A stretch of 64,000 nt of DNA from Bacteroidales bacterium (GTDB lineage Bacteria; Bacteroidota; Bacteroidia; Bacteroidales; UBA3824). This document shows positions 34,809-44,415 of the stretch, piece by piece. Where the stretch lies: NCBI GenBank assembly GCA_016293845.1, contig JAEDDH010000003.1:197030-261029 (forward strand). The letters run 5' to 3'. The translations under genes and the position numbers were made by a program. Below the pieces are notes generated by a model. It made no database searches. It worked only from the letters and a program-made list of their open reading frames with translations, and was not told the origin of the DNA. Numbering within the stretch: the stretch's first letter is position 1; every line of letters starts with the position of its first letter.

Positions 34809-35978
34809 ATGTGGTCAACATCATATTTCGTCAAATCACAAAATTTATTTGAATTAAGGCGGAAAGCCTCAGTACCACGTCTGATTAATACTGAAATCAG
34901 TTTTCAAGAATATAAGAAGGCAATTGTATCTTTAGATAGCTGTGGATGTTTTGTCGACGGAAAGTTTTTGCAAAATTCGGCAGCTGCAGAGTCCTCCATT
35001 ACACCGCCAATCACACAAGAAGATAAATGCAAAAATGAATTAACAAATTGTATATACATTGGATGTTTTGCTTCAGTTTGGGGACATTGGATTACAGATA
35101 CATTAAAAAAAATATGGTATCTAAAAACAGAAGACTGTGCTATTAAAATATCTCAAGGATGGAAAATCGTATTTATAAGCCTAAATGATGGGGGTAATTT
35201 ACACATCAATCACGAAATGTCAACCAACCAAAAAGAATTGTTAAAATTGGCAGGGATTGATACTGATAAACTGTTTGAAATCACAGAAAATACTTTAATA
35301 CATAATATAGTTATTCCGGATAATTCGCTCGTTCGCACCCCTACAAAAGGGATGTATTTTAGCAAAGAATTTAAAGACACAATCCAAAATATTGCAAATT
35401 CAGTACCCGAAATCACAGATTACGAAAAAGTATATTTTACACGCACCTCGTTCAATGCAAGCAAAGATTTTGGAGAAAAACAAATCGAAAATTATTTTGC
35501 CAAAATGGGTTATAAAATCATCGAACCAGAAAAACTATCAGTAACAAAACAAATATCCATTTTAAAATCGTGCAATTTTTTTGCAGCGTGTGAAAGTAGT
35601 ACATCGCATAACTCTATTTTTTGCAAACCAGGAACAAATGTAATCATTTTACGAAAAGCCGACTATATCAATGATTACACATTGGTAATAAACCAAATTG
35701 CTGATTTAAATGTAACATTTATTGATGCGCATCATTCTGTTTATACAAATAAAAAAAGACCCGAATTTGGTCCATTTTTTATGTATGTTTCACCATATTT
35801 AAAAAAATGGGCTGGCGTTAAATATTTAACTCTACCATATTGGTTGACAAAAACATGGTTAGAATATGTATTTTACTGTAAACATAACAAAGCATTAACT
35901 CAAACAGAGTTTTATCTATGTTTACGCTATCCAAAGTATTTATTTGGAAAAATAAGACGTTTATTTAAAAGATGGTAA
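34809..35978 (+). CDS. Glycosyltransferase family 61 protein
   Basis: The 389-residue protein matches the GT61 (DUF563) pattern: IGCFASVWGHWITDTLKKIW near residue 90, EKVYFTRTSFNASKDFGEKQ near residue 208, and the late NFFAACESSTSHNSIFCKPG in place of the usual EHGA region. The C-terminus ends QTEFYLCLRYPKYLFGKIRR, repeated almost exactly at the end of the next, unrelated gene. Family members transfer xylose, GlcNAc or similar sugars. The specificity here is unknown. Confidence 0.85.
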   Translation: MWSTSYFVKSQNLFELRRKASVPRLINTEISFQEYKKAIVSLDSCGCFVDGKFLQNSAAAESSITPPITQEDKCKNELTNCIYIGCFASVWGHWITDTLKKIWYLKTEDCAIKISQGWKIVFISLNDGGNLHINHEMSTNQKELLKLAGIDTDKLFEITENTLIHNIVIPDNSLVRTPTKGMYFSKEFKDTIQNIANSVPEITDYEKVYFTRTSFNASKDFGEKQIENYFAKMGYKIIEPEKLSVTKQISILKSCNFFAACESSTSHNSIFCKPGTNVIILRKADYINDYTLVINQIADLNVTFIDAHHSVYTNKKRPEFGPFFMYVSPYLKKWAGVKYLTLPYWLTKTWLEYVFYCKHNKALTQTEFYLCLRYPKYLFGKIRRLFKRW

Positions 35979-36007
35979 GTTAATCATTTCAAACCTTTAT
36001 TTCAATT

Positions 36008-36862
36008 ATGAAATCTCTTTTCCTTTCTTTTGCCGATTCATCATTAACGCCATCTTTGAAACGAATCGAAGAGCAAGCGAATCAAATGCAAATATTTGAT
36101 AAAATATTCATTTACAATGAAAAACGCATTCCTCATTATATAAATAAACGAATCAAGTATGTAATAAAGCACACTAATAGTAAACGAGGTTATGGATATT
36201 GGTGTTGGAAACCAGCACTAATAAATTTCATACTAAATACCGAAATGGATGATGGTGATTTACTATTGTATTGCGATGCTGGTTGTGATATAAATCCTCA
36301 ATGTAGGGAAAAATTAGCAGAGTATTTTGAATTGACAAAAAAACATGATATTTTAGTTTCGCAGTTTGATAATAACGAATTTTGCGACTATTATTGGAGC
36401 AAGGGCGATACAATCAAGCTATTCGAAAGGAAAATCACAATAGAAAAACTAAACCAAGGTCAAATTCAAGGTGGAATCATATTTATGATAGCAAACCCTT
36501 ATACCCGAAAAATAGCAAATACGTGGGAAAACTTAATGAGTGAAGACAACTTGCACTACTTTGACGACTCTCCATCTATCATTTCTAATAACATAGGCTT
36601 CAAAGAGCACAGACACGACCAAAGCATTTTTTCTTTATTATTAAAATCAGAACATTACTATTCGTTAAGCGTCGAACAGCATTTTGGTACCGGCAATACA
36701 ACAGCCGAAAAACGCTTGTGGTTAACAGAAAACGAACCTATTTTAAGTTTCGGACATAAAATCTATAAAAAAAAATTCAAACAAACAGAGTTCTACCTTT
36801 GTATCCGATATCCGAGGTATCTATTCGGGAAAATCAGGAACTTCATCCGAAAGAAGCAATAA
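36008..36862 (+). CDS. Putative glycosyltransferase, family not assigned
   Basis: The 284-residue protein has RGYGYWCWKPALINFILN and LLLYCDAGCDINPQCREK, the latter a likely DxD-type metal site near residue 88, then GQIQGGIIFMIANPYTRKI. The pattern resembles GT-A enzymes that act in O-antigen loci, but I cannot name a family. Its last 25 residues (QTEFYLCIRYPRYLFGKIR and a basic end) repeat the tail of the GT61 gene before it, in spite of no similarity elsewhere. Confidence 0.7.
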   Translation: MKSLFLSFADSSLTPSLKRIEEQANQMQIFDKIFIYNEKRIPHYINKRIKYVIKHTNSKRGYGYWCWKPALINFILNTEMDDGDLLLYCDAGCDINPQCREKLAEYFELTKKHDILVSQFDNNEFCDYYWSKGDTIKLFERKITIEKLNQGQIQGGIIFMIANPYTRKIANTWENLMSEDNLHYFDDSPSIISNNIGFKEHRHDQSIFSLLLKSEHYYSLSVEQHFGTGNTTAEKRLWLTENEPILSFGHKIYKKKFKQTEFYLCIRYPRYLFGKIRNFIRKKQ

Positions 36863-36927
36863 TAAAAGATTGTAAAAAAGTTACACAGCATAATTAAAAA
36901 CAAACTAAAATACTAAATAACAAATAA

Positions 36928-37776
36928 TTATTTACAAATAGCCTCTTTCAATTTTAAAACCAATGAATCACTCTGATAATCAATTTTTCTACAAAACAAT
37001 GCTCTTGAATTAATTATTTTATCAAAATCTTCCTCAGTAACTATTTTAGGAGGATTGTTTGCATTCCAATCAATGTACCGCAAGTTATTGTTTACCAATT
37101 TATCTTTAAGTGGAGAATTCATCAATATAGTTTGAAAAAACAATTCTTCGCCACAAACCGACAAAAACAATTTACGATATAGTTTTTTTGTTATCGGGTT
37201 GGACAAAAGTTCTGAAATAGCTGATTTATGAAAACTACCATAAGTACTACCACCATATAAAGGATACTTGGGCAATCGTTTCTTCAAATGAAGTATACTT
37301 TGTAATTTTTCAAATTTAATATTCAGCAAACGCCATTTAGAATTCTTAAAATTAACAAAAGGAGCCAACGTATAATACTGTATAATATCATACCCTCCGT
37401 GCGGTCCTGTCCAATTTGGATTTGGAATGGAGAAATACTCCATATATGTAAACCCATCAAAGCCCAAGATTTCATCAACCTTATTCAATGAACAACAAAT
37501 AAAGTCCTGCCCGGTAATTAAATGATAATAGTCGTAGACAAAATCATTTTTATAAACTTGCCTCATCAACAATAAGATGGCTTTAATATGGGCTCTACTA
37601 CCCCACTTAACAGAATATGCTTTAAAAACATGAGCTCTATTATTAATATCAGATATCTTAATCTTCGATTTTTTATCTAAATGGATATAAATGCCCCATT
37701 CGGCAGGAACACTGTCGATGAGATTGTTTATAATATCAACATTTTTATATGCCGTTATTAATAGACAATGTTTCAT
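36928..37776 (-). CDS. Core-2/I-branching N-acetylglucosaminyltransferase-like (GT14)
   Basis: The 282-residue protein starts KHCLLITAYKNVDIINNLID, has IYIHLDKKSK, WGSRAHIKAILLLMRQ and YYHLITGQDFIC, which match bacterial GT14 enzymes related to beta-1,6-GlcNAc or xylosyl transferases. A longer frame runs to 37884 but overlaps the divergent gene and the -7 box, so the ATG at 37776 is chosen. It is one of two minus-strand glycosyltransferases within the plus-strand cluster and is divergent from the gene at 37811. Confidence 0.85.
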   Translation of the reverse strand: MKHCLLITAYKNVDIINNLIDSVPAEWGIYIHLDKKSKIKISDINNRAHVFKAYSVKWGSRAHIKAILLLMRQVYKNDFVYDYYHLITGQDFICCSLNKVDEILGFDGFTYMEYFSIPNPNWTGPHGGYDIIQYYTLAPFVNFKNSKWRLLNIKFEKLQSILHLKKRLPKYPLYGGSTYGSFHKSAISELLSNPITKKLYRKLFLSVCGEELFFQTILMNSPLKDKLVNNNLRYIDWNANNPPKIVTEEDFDKIINSRALFCRKIDYQSDSLVLKLKEAICK

Positions 37777-37791
37777 TGTGAACTTTTTTTG

Positions 37792-37799
37792 CAAAGATA
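37792..37799 (-). promoter_or_regulatory. -7 promoter box of the GT14 gene
   Basis: Minus-strand TATCTTTG, a full match, lies 16 bases ahead of the ATG at 37776 and only 12 bases from the start of the divergent gene. No -33 TTTG is visible at the expected spacing. Confidence 0.55.
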
Positions 37800-37810
37800 C
37801 AAAATAATCA

Positions 37811-38551
37811 ATGAGTTTAAAAATTTCGATTATAACAATTTGTCGTAATATTGCCACAACAATAGAACGTACCTTAAAAAGCATTGTAAATCAATCTTTT
37901 CAAAATTTTGAATGGATTGTAGTAGACGGCAATTCAGATGATGGCACTTACGAAATAATCCAAAAATACTCATCAAGGATAAACACTTTGATTCATGAAC
38001 CCGATAATGGCATCTATAACGCCATGAACAAGGGAATTAACAATGCACACGGAGATTATTTGCTTTTCATAAACGGAGGAGATGAATTATCGGATAACGA
38101 ATCGCTATCTTTTGCTTCAAAACATTTAAGCAACTATTTATTAGTGATTTTCGATATTTATTTAAAAAAAAATAATGAAATTGTAGAATGGAAAGTACCA
38201 CAGAAAATAGATTTATATCCAGGATCTATTCCACATAACGGTACTTTCATAGCAAGAAAATTGTTTTTGAAGTATGGGTTATATAACGAGAGTTTTAAAA
38301 TATGCGCCGACCACGATTTTTTTGCAAAAATGATTGAAAAGCATAAGGTAGAATACAGTGTCCACAATCTTTTTATCTCGGTTTTTTATTTAGATGGCAT
38401 CAGTATTACAAACAAAAAACTCACAGAAAAAGAAGACATCAGAATAAAAAAGAAATATTATCCATTGAGATTTTTTCTCGACAATCATTTCTTTTGGAAA
38501 AAAGTGTTTTGCAAACTTTTTCCGCACTATTTTGATTATTTATCTAACTGA
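37811..38551 (+). CDS. Glycosyltransferase family 2, WcaE-like
   Basis: The 246-residue GT-A enzyme starts KISIITICRNIATTIERTL, has FEWIVVDGNSDDGT and PDNGIYNAMNKGINNAHGDY, a pattern of the WcaE-type subgroup, and FINGGDELSD as the metal site. It is short, as is normal for the subgroup. Its 3' end overlaps the convergent gene by 16 bases. Confidence 0.88.
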   Translation: MSLKISIITICRNIATTIERTLKSIVNQSFQNFEWIVVDGNSDDGTYEIIQKYSSRINTLIHEPDNGIYNAMNKGINNAHGDYLLFINGGDELSDNESLSFASKHLSNYLLVIFDIYLKKNNEIVEWKVPQKIDLYPGSIPHNGTFIARKLFLKYGLYNESFKICADHDFFAKMIEKHKVEYSVHNLFISVFYLDGISITNKKLTEKEDIRIKKKYYPLRFFLDNHFFWKKVFCKLFPHYFDYLSN

Positions 38552-39579
38552 GACTTCTTTTTCGAAAATAGATATTTAAAGAAACATCCTTTTAGCATTA
38601 AATTGATAGCAAAATGGATTTTTATATACAAACCATTGGTTAACAATTTAATAGGCAACAATAATTGCATTGCATCATGTTTTAAGACCAACGGATATAA
38701 TTTTGTTGTTAAAGCGGTTTTAATTGTAGATCTTTGTTGTTTTCTAACCAAGCTCTTTTGCTTTATCAAAGGCCAATTATTAAAATAGCGCCAAGTAGAC
38801 AACAACAAATCAATATATGCGGCTTCGATTTTTACATTTTCTTTTTCCATGTTTTTTAGGCAAATAGAAGCAATTTTCAGAATAGAACAATACGATTTGG
38901 TTTTATCAGGAACGGTTGTTATTGAGCCTTCGCGGTGAGTATAGTAAATATATGTTTGTGCGGCAGTTACTGCTATTTTGTGCAAATATTTACTCAGCAT
39001 ATATGTATATAATTCATCTTCATGAAGTAGATTTTCAGTAAAATATAGATTATGTTTAATTATCAAATCTCTTTTAATCAATCTATTTGTGCATGTAGAA
39101 GGTAAAGGATTTAAAAGATATTGCATTATAACACTGTTACCTTCAATCAATTCAGGAAAATCATTTACACCAAAAGTTAAACCTTTTTCGATAAGAGGTA
39201 TTTGGGTAAAACTTCCTTGAACCATATCTACATCGTGATATTTTCGAATAAATGAGTATAATTGTTCAATTGCGTCCTTCGGTAATTCGTCATCACTATC
39301 TAAAAAAAACAGATAATCACCATGAGCATTTGCAATCCCAGTGTTTCTTGCAGCCGATAAACCACCGTTGCTCTCCCTGTGAACTATTTCAAAATGAATT
39401 TTACCAGAATAATGTTGAATAAAATCAACGACAAGAGCTATACTATTGTCTTGTCCGCAATCATCTACCAATATACATTCCAGCTTTTCTTTAAACGATT
39501 GACAAGCAACAGAAGTAAGGCATCTTATGATATAAGGTGCAACATTATAGACTGGAATCACTATTGATACTTTGTACAT
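38536..39579 (-). CDS. Glycosyltransferase family 2
   Basis: The 347-residue GT-A enzyme starts VSIVIPVYNVAPYIIRCLTS, has LECILVDDCGQDNS and DYLFFLDSDDELPKDAIEQL with the DxD-type site. It is followed by a long helical C-terminal part ending in a basic KYLFSKKKSQLDK. It runs against the main direction of the cluster and has its own -7 box. It was perhaps acquired separately. Substrate unknown. Confidence 0.9.
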   Translation of the reverse strand: MYKVSIVIPVYNVAPYIIRCLTSVACQSFKEKLECILVDDCGQDNSIALVVDFIQHYSGKIHFEIVHRESNGGLSAARNTGIANAHGDYLFFLDSDDELPKDAIEQLYSFIRKYHDVDMVQGSFTQIPLIEKGLTFGVNDFPELIEGNSVIMQYLLNPLPSTCTNRLIKRDLIIKHNLYFTENLLHEDELYTYMLSKYLHKIAVTAAQTYIYYTHREGSITTVPDKTKSYCSILKIASICLKNMEKENVKIEAAYIDLLLSTWRYFNNWPLIKQKSLVRKQQRSTIKTALTTKLYPLVLKHDAMQLLLPIKLLTNGLYIKIHFAINLMLKGCFFKYLFSKKKSQLDK

Positions 39580-39594
39580 ATATACTTTTTAGTG

Positions 39595-39602
39595 CAAAGA
39601 TA
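39595..39602 (-). promoter_or_regulatory. -7 promoter box of the minus-strand GT2 gene
   Basis: Minus-strand TATCTTTG, 16 bases ahead of the ATG at 39579, matching TAnnTTTG. The sequence above it is AT-rich with no clear -33. Confidence 0.55.
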
Positions 39603-39636
39603 GAAAATTTTAAATAGTAAAGCAATCATCTATCAA

Positions 39637-40803
39637 ATGAGATTCTCATTCAAATACATATTTTACGGATGTAGAAACACATTCCTTTCATTTGGGAATT
39701 TCATCAAAGATTATTTTCTCACAATTAAGTACAATATATTTATCATTAAAGATAAATCTGTTATAGAATTACAATTAGACAAATTTTCTGATAAAACGCT
39801 CGTACTGTTAAATCATTTTGGAGGAGGAACCGAGAAATACATTCGGCAAAATTTTTACCGAGGTGATTACATACATCTTACACAATGCAATTACCACAAC
39901 GGCTTTTGTTTTTGTTTGCACATCTTGGAAACGAACAAAAGACTATACTTTGATAAAACTACACTACCAAATATTATCTCACAAAGATTAAAAGGCATTA
40001 TTGTAAATTCTCTCGTAGGTTTTTCTGATGAAACAACATTATTAAATCAGCTAACCACTGTAAAAAAGAATAACAAAAGCATATTCTTACTATATTTAGT
40101 ACACGATTTTCATTCCATCTGTCCATCAGTTCATCTATATTATGGAGATTGTTATTGCAAAATGGAATGTACAAAATGTGGTAATGAAGAATACCGTAGA
40201 ATAGCACCCGAACGACAAAAGAGATGGTTTACGTTTTTGTCGGTATGCGACGAAATTAGGACATTCTCCTTGTCATCTAAAAAATTACTACTATCAATCT
40301 ATCCCAATCTAATAGAACAACAAATCTCAGTGGTTCCTCATGATATGACTTATTGCACATTTAAACCATTAGTTATCGGAAAACATTCAAAAAATCGGAT
40401 AGCCGTTATAGGAACTATCATGAGTATCTGTAAAGGAATGATTGTAGTTAAAGACTTTTTACATTATTGTATAAATAAAGATATCAATTTATATTTAATT
40501 GGCACACTTTGCAAAGATTATATTGTTAACGCACCGAATATCCATTATTTAGGAAAATACAAATCACAAGATCTGAAAAATATACTTCAATTCAATAAAA
40601 TAAATGCTGTTTTCTTTCCCAGCGTTTTGCCTGAAACGTTTAGTTACCTTATACATGAATTGATGATTATGCAAATTCCTATTGTCGGTTTTGATATAGG
40701 TGCACAAGGTGAATATTTGTCGAGTTACAAATATGGATTAACATTACCGATAAACGCCCCAAATGAGGAAATTTACAAAGCATTGATATCACTATTAAAA
40801 TGA
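39637..40803 (+). CDS. Glycosyltransferase, GT4-like
   Basis: The 388-residue protein has a GT-B fold. LLNHFGGGTEKYIRQNF near residue 55 resembles the acceptor loop, and IHYLGKYKSQDLKNILQFNK then FFPSVLPETFSYLIHELMIM gives the C-terminal donor-binding E-x7-E region. The middle contains a cysteine-rich stretch (GDCYCKMECTKCGNEEY). It ends in a four-base overlap with the next start. Substrate unknown. Confidence 0.82.
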   Translation: MRFSFKYIFYGCRNTFLSFGNFIKDYFLTIKYNIFIIKDKSVIELQLDKFSDKTLVLLNHFGGGTEKYIRQNFYRGDYIHLTQCNYHNGFCFCLHILETNKRLYFDKTTLPNIISQRLKGIIVNSLVGFSDETTLLNQLTTVKKNNKSIFLLYLVHDFHSICPSVHLYYGDCYCKMECTKCGNEEYRRIAPERQKRWFTFLSVCDEIRTFSLSSKKLLLSIYPNLIEQQISVVPHDMTYCTFKPLVIGKHSKNRIAVIGTIMSICKGMIVVKDFLHYCINKDINLYLIGTLCKDYIVNAPNIHYLGKYKSQDLKNILQFNKINAVFFPSVLPETFSYLIHELMIMQIPIVGFDIGAQGEYLSSYKYGLTLPINAPNEEIYKALISLLK

Positions 40804-41687
40804 ATCCATTACCAATAATTTTTATCCACAAAGGTAATTCTTGGTATCTTCCTTACACATTATATCAAGCTCATGTTACCAATCCTAAATCACCCATCTA
40901 TCTGATTGGCGACAAAGATACCAAACATTTTCCAAAATGGGTTACTCATATCCCTTATTCACAATATGATAGTTATTCACAAAAACTTAGAGATGTATAT
41001 CAGCACAAAAGTATATTAGGAAAAGATTTTGAGCTACTCTGTATTGAACGATGGTTTGTTCTTTATGAATTCCTTGTTGATAAACAAATAGATAATTGTA
41101 TTTATCTTGACTCTGACATTTTGGTGTATTCAAATTTAAGTGAAGCAAAAAAATATACAAAAGATTATGCTGTTACTTGGAGTGGGTTCAGTGCTCATAG
41201 CAATTACATAAACAATATTAATGCTCTCAAAAACTATTGCGACAATGTAATAGACTCATATACAGGCAAATTACCTCAGGATATAAAAGAAAAGACATTG
41301 TTTTATCAACGCTTAACCCAAATAGACAACCAAGAGGCAATTTCTGATATGACTTTTTGGTACGATTTTAATGTGCGCTATCCTGGGGAATTGTTAAATA
41401 TCAGCAAGCAAAACACAAAAGGAACGTTCGATATATCAATGTCAGAAACCCGATTCTGCGAAGATGATGGCTCTGGATTCAAAAAAATATATTGGAATCA
41501 AAAAATTCCACAATGCAAATATAGAGATACAAGTCAAATTGTACCAATGGTAACTCTTCATTTTCAAGGGAAAGCTAAGACTATTTTAAAGAAACACTTT
41601 AAGTATTTGTCAATACCATTCTTCGCATTCAAAGTATATAATGATATAAAAATTATTATTACTAAAATCAAAAACAGATTAAAATAA
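40800..41687 (+). CDS. Putative GT-A glycosyltransferase
   Basis: The 295-residue protein starts LPIIFIHKGNSWYLPYTLYQ and has NCIYLDSDILVYSNLSEAKK near residue 98, a DSD metal site as in GT-A glycosyltransferases, then DMTFWYDFNVRYPGEL. I do not recognise a numbered family with confidence. It is coupled to the preceding glycosyltransferase through ATGA and is the last gene before a terminator shared with gpmI. Confidence 0.75.
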   Translation: MNPLPIIFIHKGNSWYLPYTLYQAHVTNPKSPIYLIGDKDTKHFPKWVTHIPYSQYDSYSQKLRDVYQHKSILGKDFELLCIERWFVLYEFLVDKQIDNCIYLDSDILVYSNLSEAKKYTKDYAVTWSGFSAHSNYINNINALKNYCDNVIDSYTGKLPQDIKEKTLFYQRLTQIDNQEAISDMTFWYDFNVRYPGELLNISKQNTKGTFDISMSETRFCEDDGSGFKKIYWNQKIPQCKYRDTSQIVPMVTLHFQGKAKTILKKHFKYLSIPFFAFKVYNDIKIIITKIKNRLK

Positions 41688-41689
41688 TA

Positions 41690-41713
41690 AAGGCGCACCA
41701 TTAGGCACGCCTT
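41690..41713. terminator. Terminator between the glycan genes and gpmI
   Basis: The arms 41690-41699 and 41704-41713 (AAGGCGCACC with GGCACGCCTT) form a 10-base-pair stem with two wobbles and a four-base loop, flanked by AT-rich sequence on both sides. It lies between convergent genes and can serve both. Confidence 0.7.
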
Positions 41714-41735
41714 ATATTATAAGTAACAATAAATG

Positions 41736-43271
41736 TTAGTCCTCAATCAAGTTCTTACCAGTCATCTCCTTGGGTTGTTCAAGACCCATAATGTGGAGAA
41801 TAGAGGGTGCTACGTCGGCAAGAATACCATCTTTTACCTTGGCGTTCTTGTTTTCGGTGACATAGATAAACGGAACTGGATTGAGCGAATGGGCAGTGTT
41901 GGGTGTGTCGTCGGGGTTAATCGCATTATCGGCGTTGCCATGGTCGGCAATGATAATGGTTTCATAGTCGGTAGCCTTGGCAGCCTCAACAACTTCGTTT
42001 ACGCACTGGTCGATGGCTTTAACTGCCTTTTCGATAGCATTGTAAACACCTGTGTGGCCAACCATATCTCCATTGGCAAAGTTGACAACAATCCAGTCGT
42101 AATAATTCTTTTTGATAGCCTCCACGAGTTTGTCCTTAACCTCAAAAGCCGACATTTCAGGTTTGAGGTCGTAGGTGGCAACTTTGGGAGATGCTACGAG
42201 GATACGATCCTCGCCTTCGTAGGGGGCTTCGCGACCACCGTTAAAGAAGAATGTAACGTGAGCGTACTTCTCTGTTTCAGCAGTATGAAGCTGTTTGAGA
42301 CCCTTGCTCGAAATATATTCGCCGAGAGTGTTGGTAACATTCTCCTTGGGGAAAAGAATATGAACACCAGTAAACGAAGCGTCGTAAGGAGTCATACAGT
42401 AATATTGCAAACCGGGGATGGTCTTCATACCCTGCTCAGGCATATCCTGCTGGGTGAGCACGATGGTAAGTTCCTTAGCACGGTCGTTACGGTAGTTGAA
42501 GAAGATAACCACGTCGCCCTCTTTGATAGTACCGTCAACGTTAGAGTTAACGAGCGGCTCCATAAATTCGTCGGTGTTTTTGTGCTCCTCGGTGTGCGAA
42601 TCGTAGCAGCTCTGAACGCCGTCTACCATATTCGCAACCATGCGGCCTTTGCCTTCGATAAGCTGGTCGTAAGCCACCTTGATACGGTCCCAACGTTTGT
42701 CGCGGTCCATAGCATAGAAACGTCCGATAATAGAGGCGATATATCCGTTGCCGATGGTGTCGATATGTTTCTGAAGGTCGGCGATAAAGCCCTTGCCGCT
42801 CTTGGGGTCGGTATCACGTCCGTCCATAAAGCAGTGAACGAAAGTATTTTTGATGCCGTACTCTTTGGCAATGTCAACGAGTTTGAAAAGGTGGTCGAGC
42901 GAAGAGTGAACGCCGCCGGTAGAGGTCAAGCCCATAAGGTGAACGCTCTTGCCGTTTTGTTTGGCGTAACCGTAAGCCGACTTGATTTCGGGATTTTCAA
43001 GAATACTGTTGTCTTTGCAAGCGCGGTTGATTTTCACAAGGTCTTGGTAAACGATTCTACCGCCACCGATATTGAGGTGGCCCACCTCGGAGTTGCCCAT
43101 CTGACCGTCGGGCAAGCCAACGTTTTCGCCGCTTGCCAGCAGTTGCGAATGTGGGTAAGTGTTGTTAAGATAATCCATATAGGGTGTAGGGGTCTGGTAG
43201 ATAACGTCGCCCTTGCCCTTGTTTCCGATTCCCCAACCGTCGAGAATCATAAGGAGTGCTTTTTTTGCCAT
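41736..43271 (-). CDS. gpmI: 2,3-bisphosphoglycerate-independent phosphoglycerate mutase
   Basis: The 511-residue enzyme interconverts 3- and 2-phosphoglycerate in glycolysis, using two manganese ions. It starts KKALLMILDGWGIGNKGKGD (first metal Asp), has the phosphoserine site DGQMGNSEVGHLNIG near residue 68 and the late metal motif IIADHGNADNA. The length is standard. It lies on the minus strand between two parts of the glycan locus, has host-like composition and has its own -7 box. It is a core gene enclosed by accessory DNA. Confidence 0.97.
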   Translation of the reverse strand: MAKKALLMILDGWGIGNKGKGDVIYQTPTPYMDYLNNTYPHSQLLASGENVGLPDGQMGNSEVGHLNIGGGRIVYQDLVKINRACKDNSILENPEIKSAYGYAKQNGKSVHLMGLTSTGGVHSSLDHLFKLVDIAKEYGIKNTFVHCFMDGRDTDPKSGKGFIADLQKHIDTIGNGYIASIIGRFYAMDRDKRWDRIKVAYDQLIEGKGRMVANMVDGVQSCYDSHTEEHKNTDEFMEPLVNSNVDGTIKEGDVVIFFNYRNDRAKELTIVLTQQDMPEQGMKTIPGLQYYCMTPYDASFTGVHILFPKENVTNTLGEYISSKGLKQLHTAETEKYAHVTFFFNGGREAPYEGEDRILVASPKVATYDLKPEMSAFEVKDKLVEAIKKNYYDWIVVNFANGDMVGHTGVYNAIEKAVKAIDQCVNEVVEAAKATDYETIIIADHGNADNAINPDDTPNTAHSLNPVPFIYVTENKNAKVKDGILADVAPSILHIMGLEQPKEMTGKNLIED

Positions 43272-43307
43272 AATTTATTGTATTTTATAATAATCAATTA
43301 CTTCGGG

Positions 43308-43315
43308 CAAAATTA
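43308..43315 (-). promoter_or_regulatory. -7 promoter box of gpmI
   Basis: Minus-strand TAATTTTG matches TAnnTTTG, 36 bases ahead of the gpmI ATG. The -33 region shows only TTTC. Confidence 0.5.
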
Positions 43316-43365
43316 TAAAATTTGTGGGAAACGGTATATTAACAAATGATTAAAATGAGTGAATA

Positions 43366-44415
43366 ATGAAACAATATATTGAATTTCAAAAATTTATCAA
43401 AAAAATAGCAATCGCCTGTATCATAACATCCATACTCGGTGCATTATTCATACTGCCGTGCTTTTATATTCTACCGTACCAAACTGGCGACATTGGCAGA
43501 GCAGGCGGTATTCCTTTCGGTGCTTACGACACTATATTTAAAGCTCCAGACTTTTTATACACTGAAAATATTGATAACTTTGATTCGTTACAAAATGCGG
43601 AAATACTTACAATCGGAGATTCATTCAGTCAAATGTATAATCTTGTATATCAAAACTTTTTAGGTCATAATTTAAACAAAAAAATTAACAATTTTCGAAT
43701 TAAAAGTATCAGTTCTACAAACACAGCAGCCACGTTAATAAAAAAGCAAATGATTCCTAATTGTAAGATATTGATTATTGAATCAGTAGAACGCAACTTA
43801 ATAAACAACCTTAACGAAAGCATAACTATAATTGACAGCATATCTAAGTACACAATAATTTCGACAAAACCTAATAAAAATATTTATAACATAAACACAG
43901 ATCAAAATCTAAAACTCAATATCAAAGGATTAACTTCATTCTACAAAAGCAAATTAAGTATTTATACTTTTTATAAGCACTTCAATCTATCCGCACCGTT
44001 ATTTACATCCAAAAACTACTCAGATCAATTATACATTTGGGCACATCCTTGGGATAGTGACTTATCGTTCACCAGCATTACCGAACAAGACATACAAACA
44101 GCAAAATCAAGAATACAAGAATTACAAAAATTAGGGGAAAAACATCAAATAAAAATAATCTACATGGTTGCTGCCGACAAATACGATATGTATTACGATT
44201 ATATCAAAGATAACCCCTACCCTATCAACCCCACATTAAGTTATTTTTCAGATTTTGACACTACATTCTTCGTTGATACTAAAAAAATACTACTTCCCCA
44301 TATTAAAAACGGAGAAAAAGATATATACCGCGTTAATGATACACATTGGTCTGTAATAGCGTCAGAAATAATTGGAAACCACTTAAGTAATATTATAAAT
44401 GAAAACAAAAATTAA
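43366..44415 (+). CDS. AlgX/AlgJ-like SGNH-fold protein, membrane-anchored
   Basis: The 349-residue protein has one N-terminal membrane segment (about residues 12-35), then AEILTIGDSFSQMYN with the GDSF nucleophile motif near residue 85, and RVNDTHWSVIASEIIGNHL near residue 325 supplying the Asp/His pair. This arrangement fits the ALGX/SGNH-like proteins that acetylate exported polysaccharides in the periplasm with an MBOAT partner, and an MBOAT gene lies at 48032. The last 17 bases overlap the next gene. Role inferred from family and neighbourhood. Confidence 0.8.
   Translation: MKQYIEFQKFIKKIAIACIITSILGALFILPCFYILPYQTGDIGRAGGIPFGAYDTIFKAPDFLYTENIDNFDSLQNAEILTIGDSFSQMYNLVYQNFLGHNLNKKINNFRIKSISSTNTAATLIKKQMIPNCKILIIESVERNLINNLNESITIIDSISKYTIISTKPNKNIYNINTDQNLKLNIKGLTSFYKSKLSIYTFYKHFNLSAPLFTSKNYSDQLYIWAHPWDSDLSFTSITEQDIQTAKSRIQELQKLGEKHQIKIIYMVAADKYDMYYDYIKDNPYPINPTLSYFSDFDTTFFVDTKKILLPHIKNGEKDIYRVNDTHWSVIASEIIGNHLSNIINENKN

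Noticed and set aside
41733..43349. Long open frame of about 538 codons on the plus strand opposite gpmI
   Set aside because: It is antisense to an intact, clearly recognised gpmI. The composition of the complementary strand explains the open frame and no protein family is visible.
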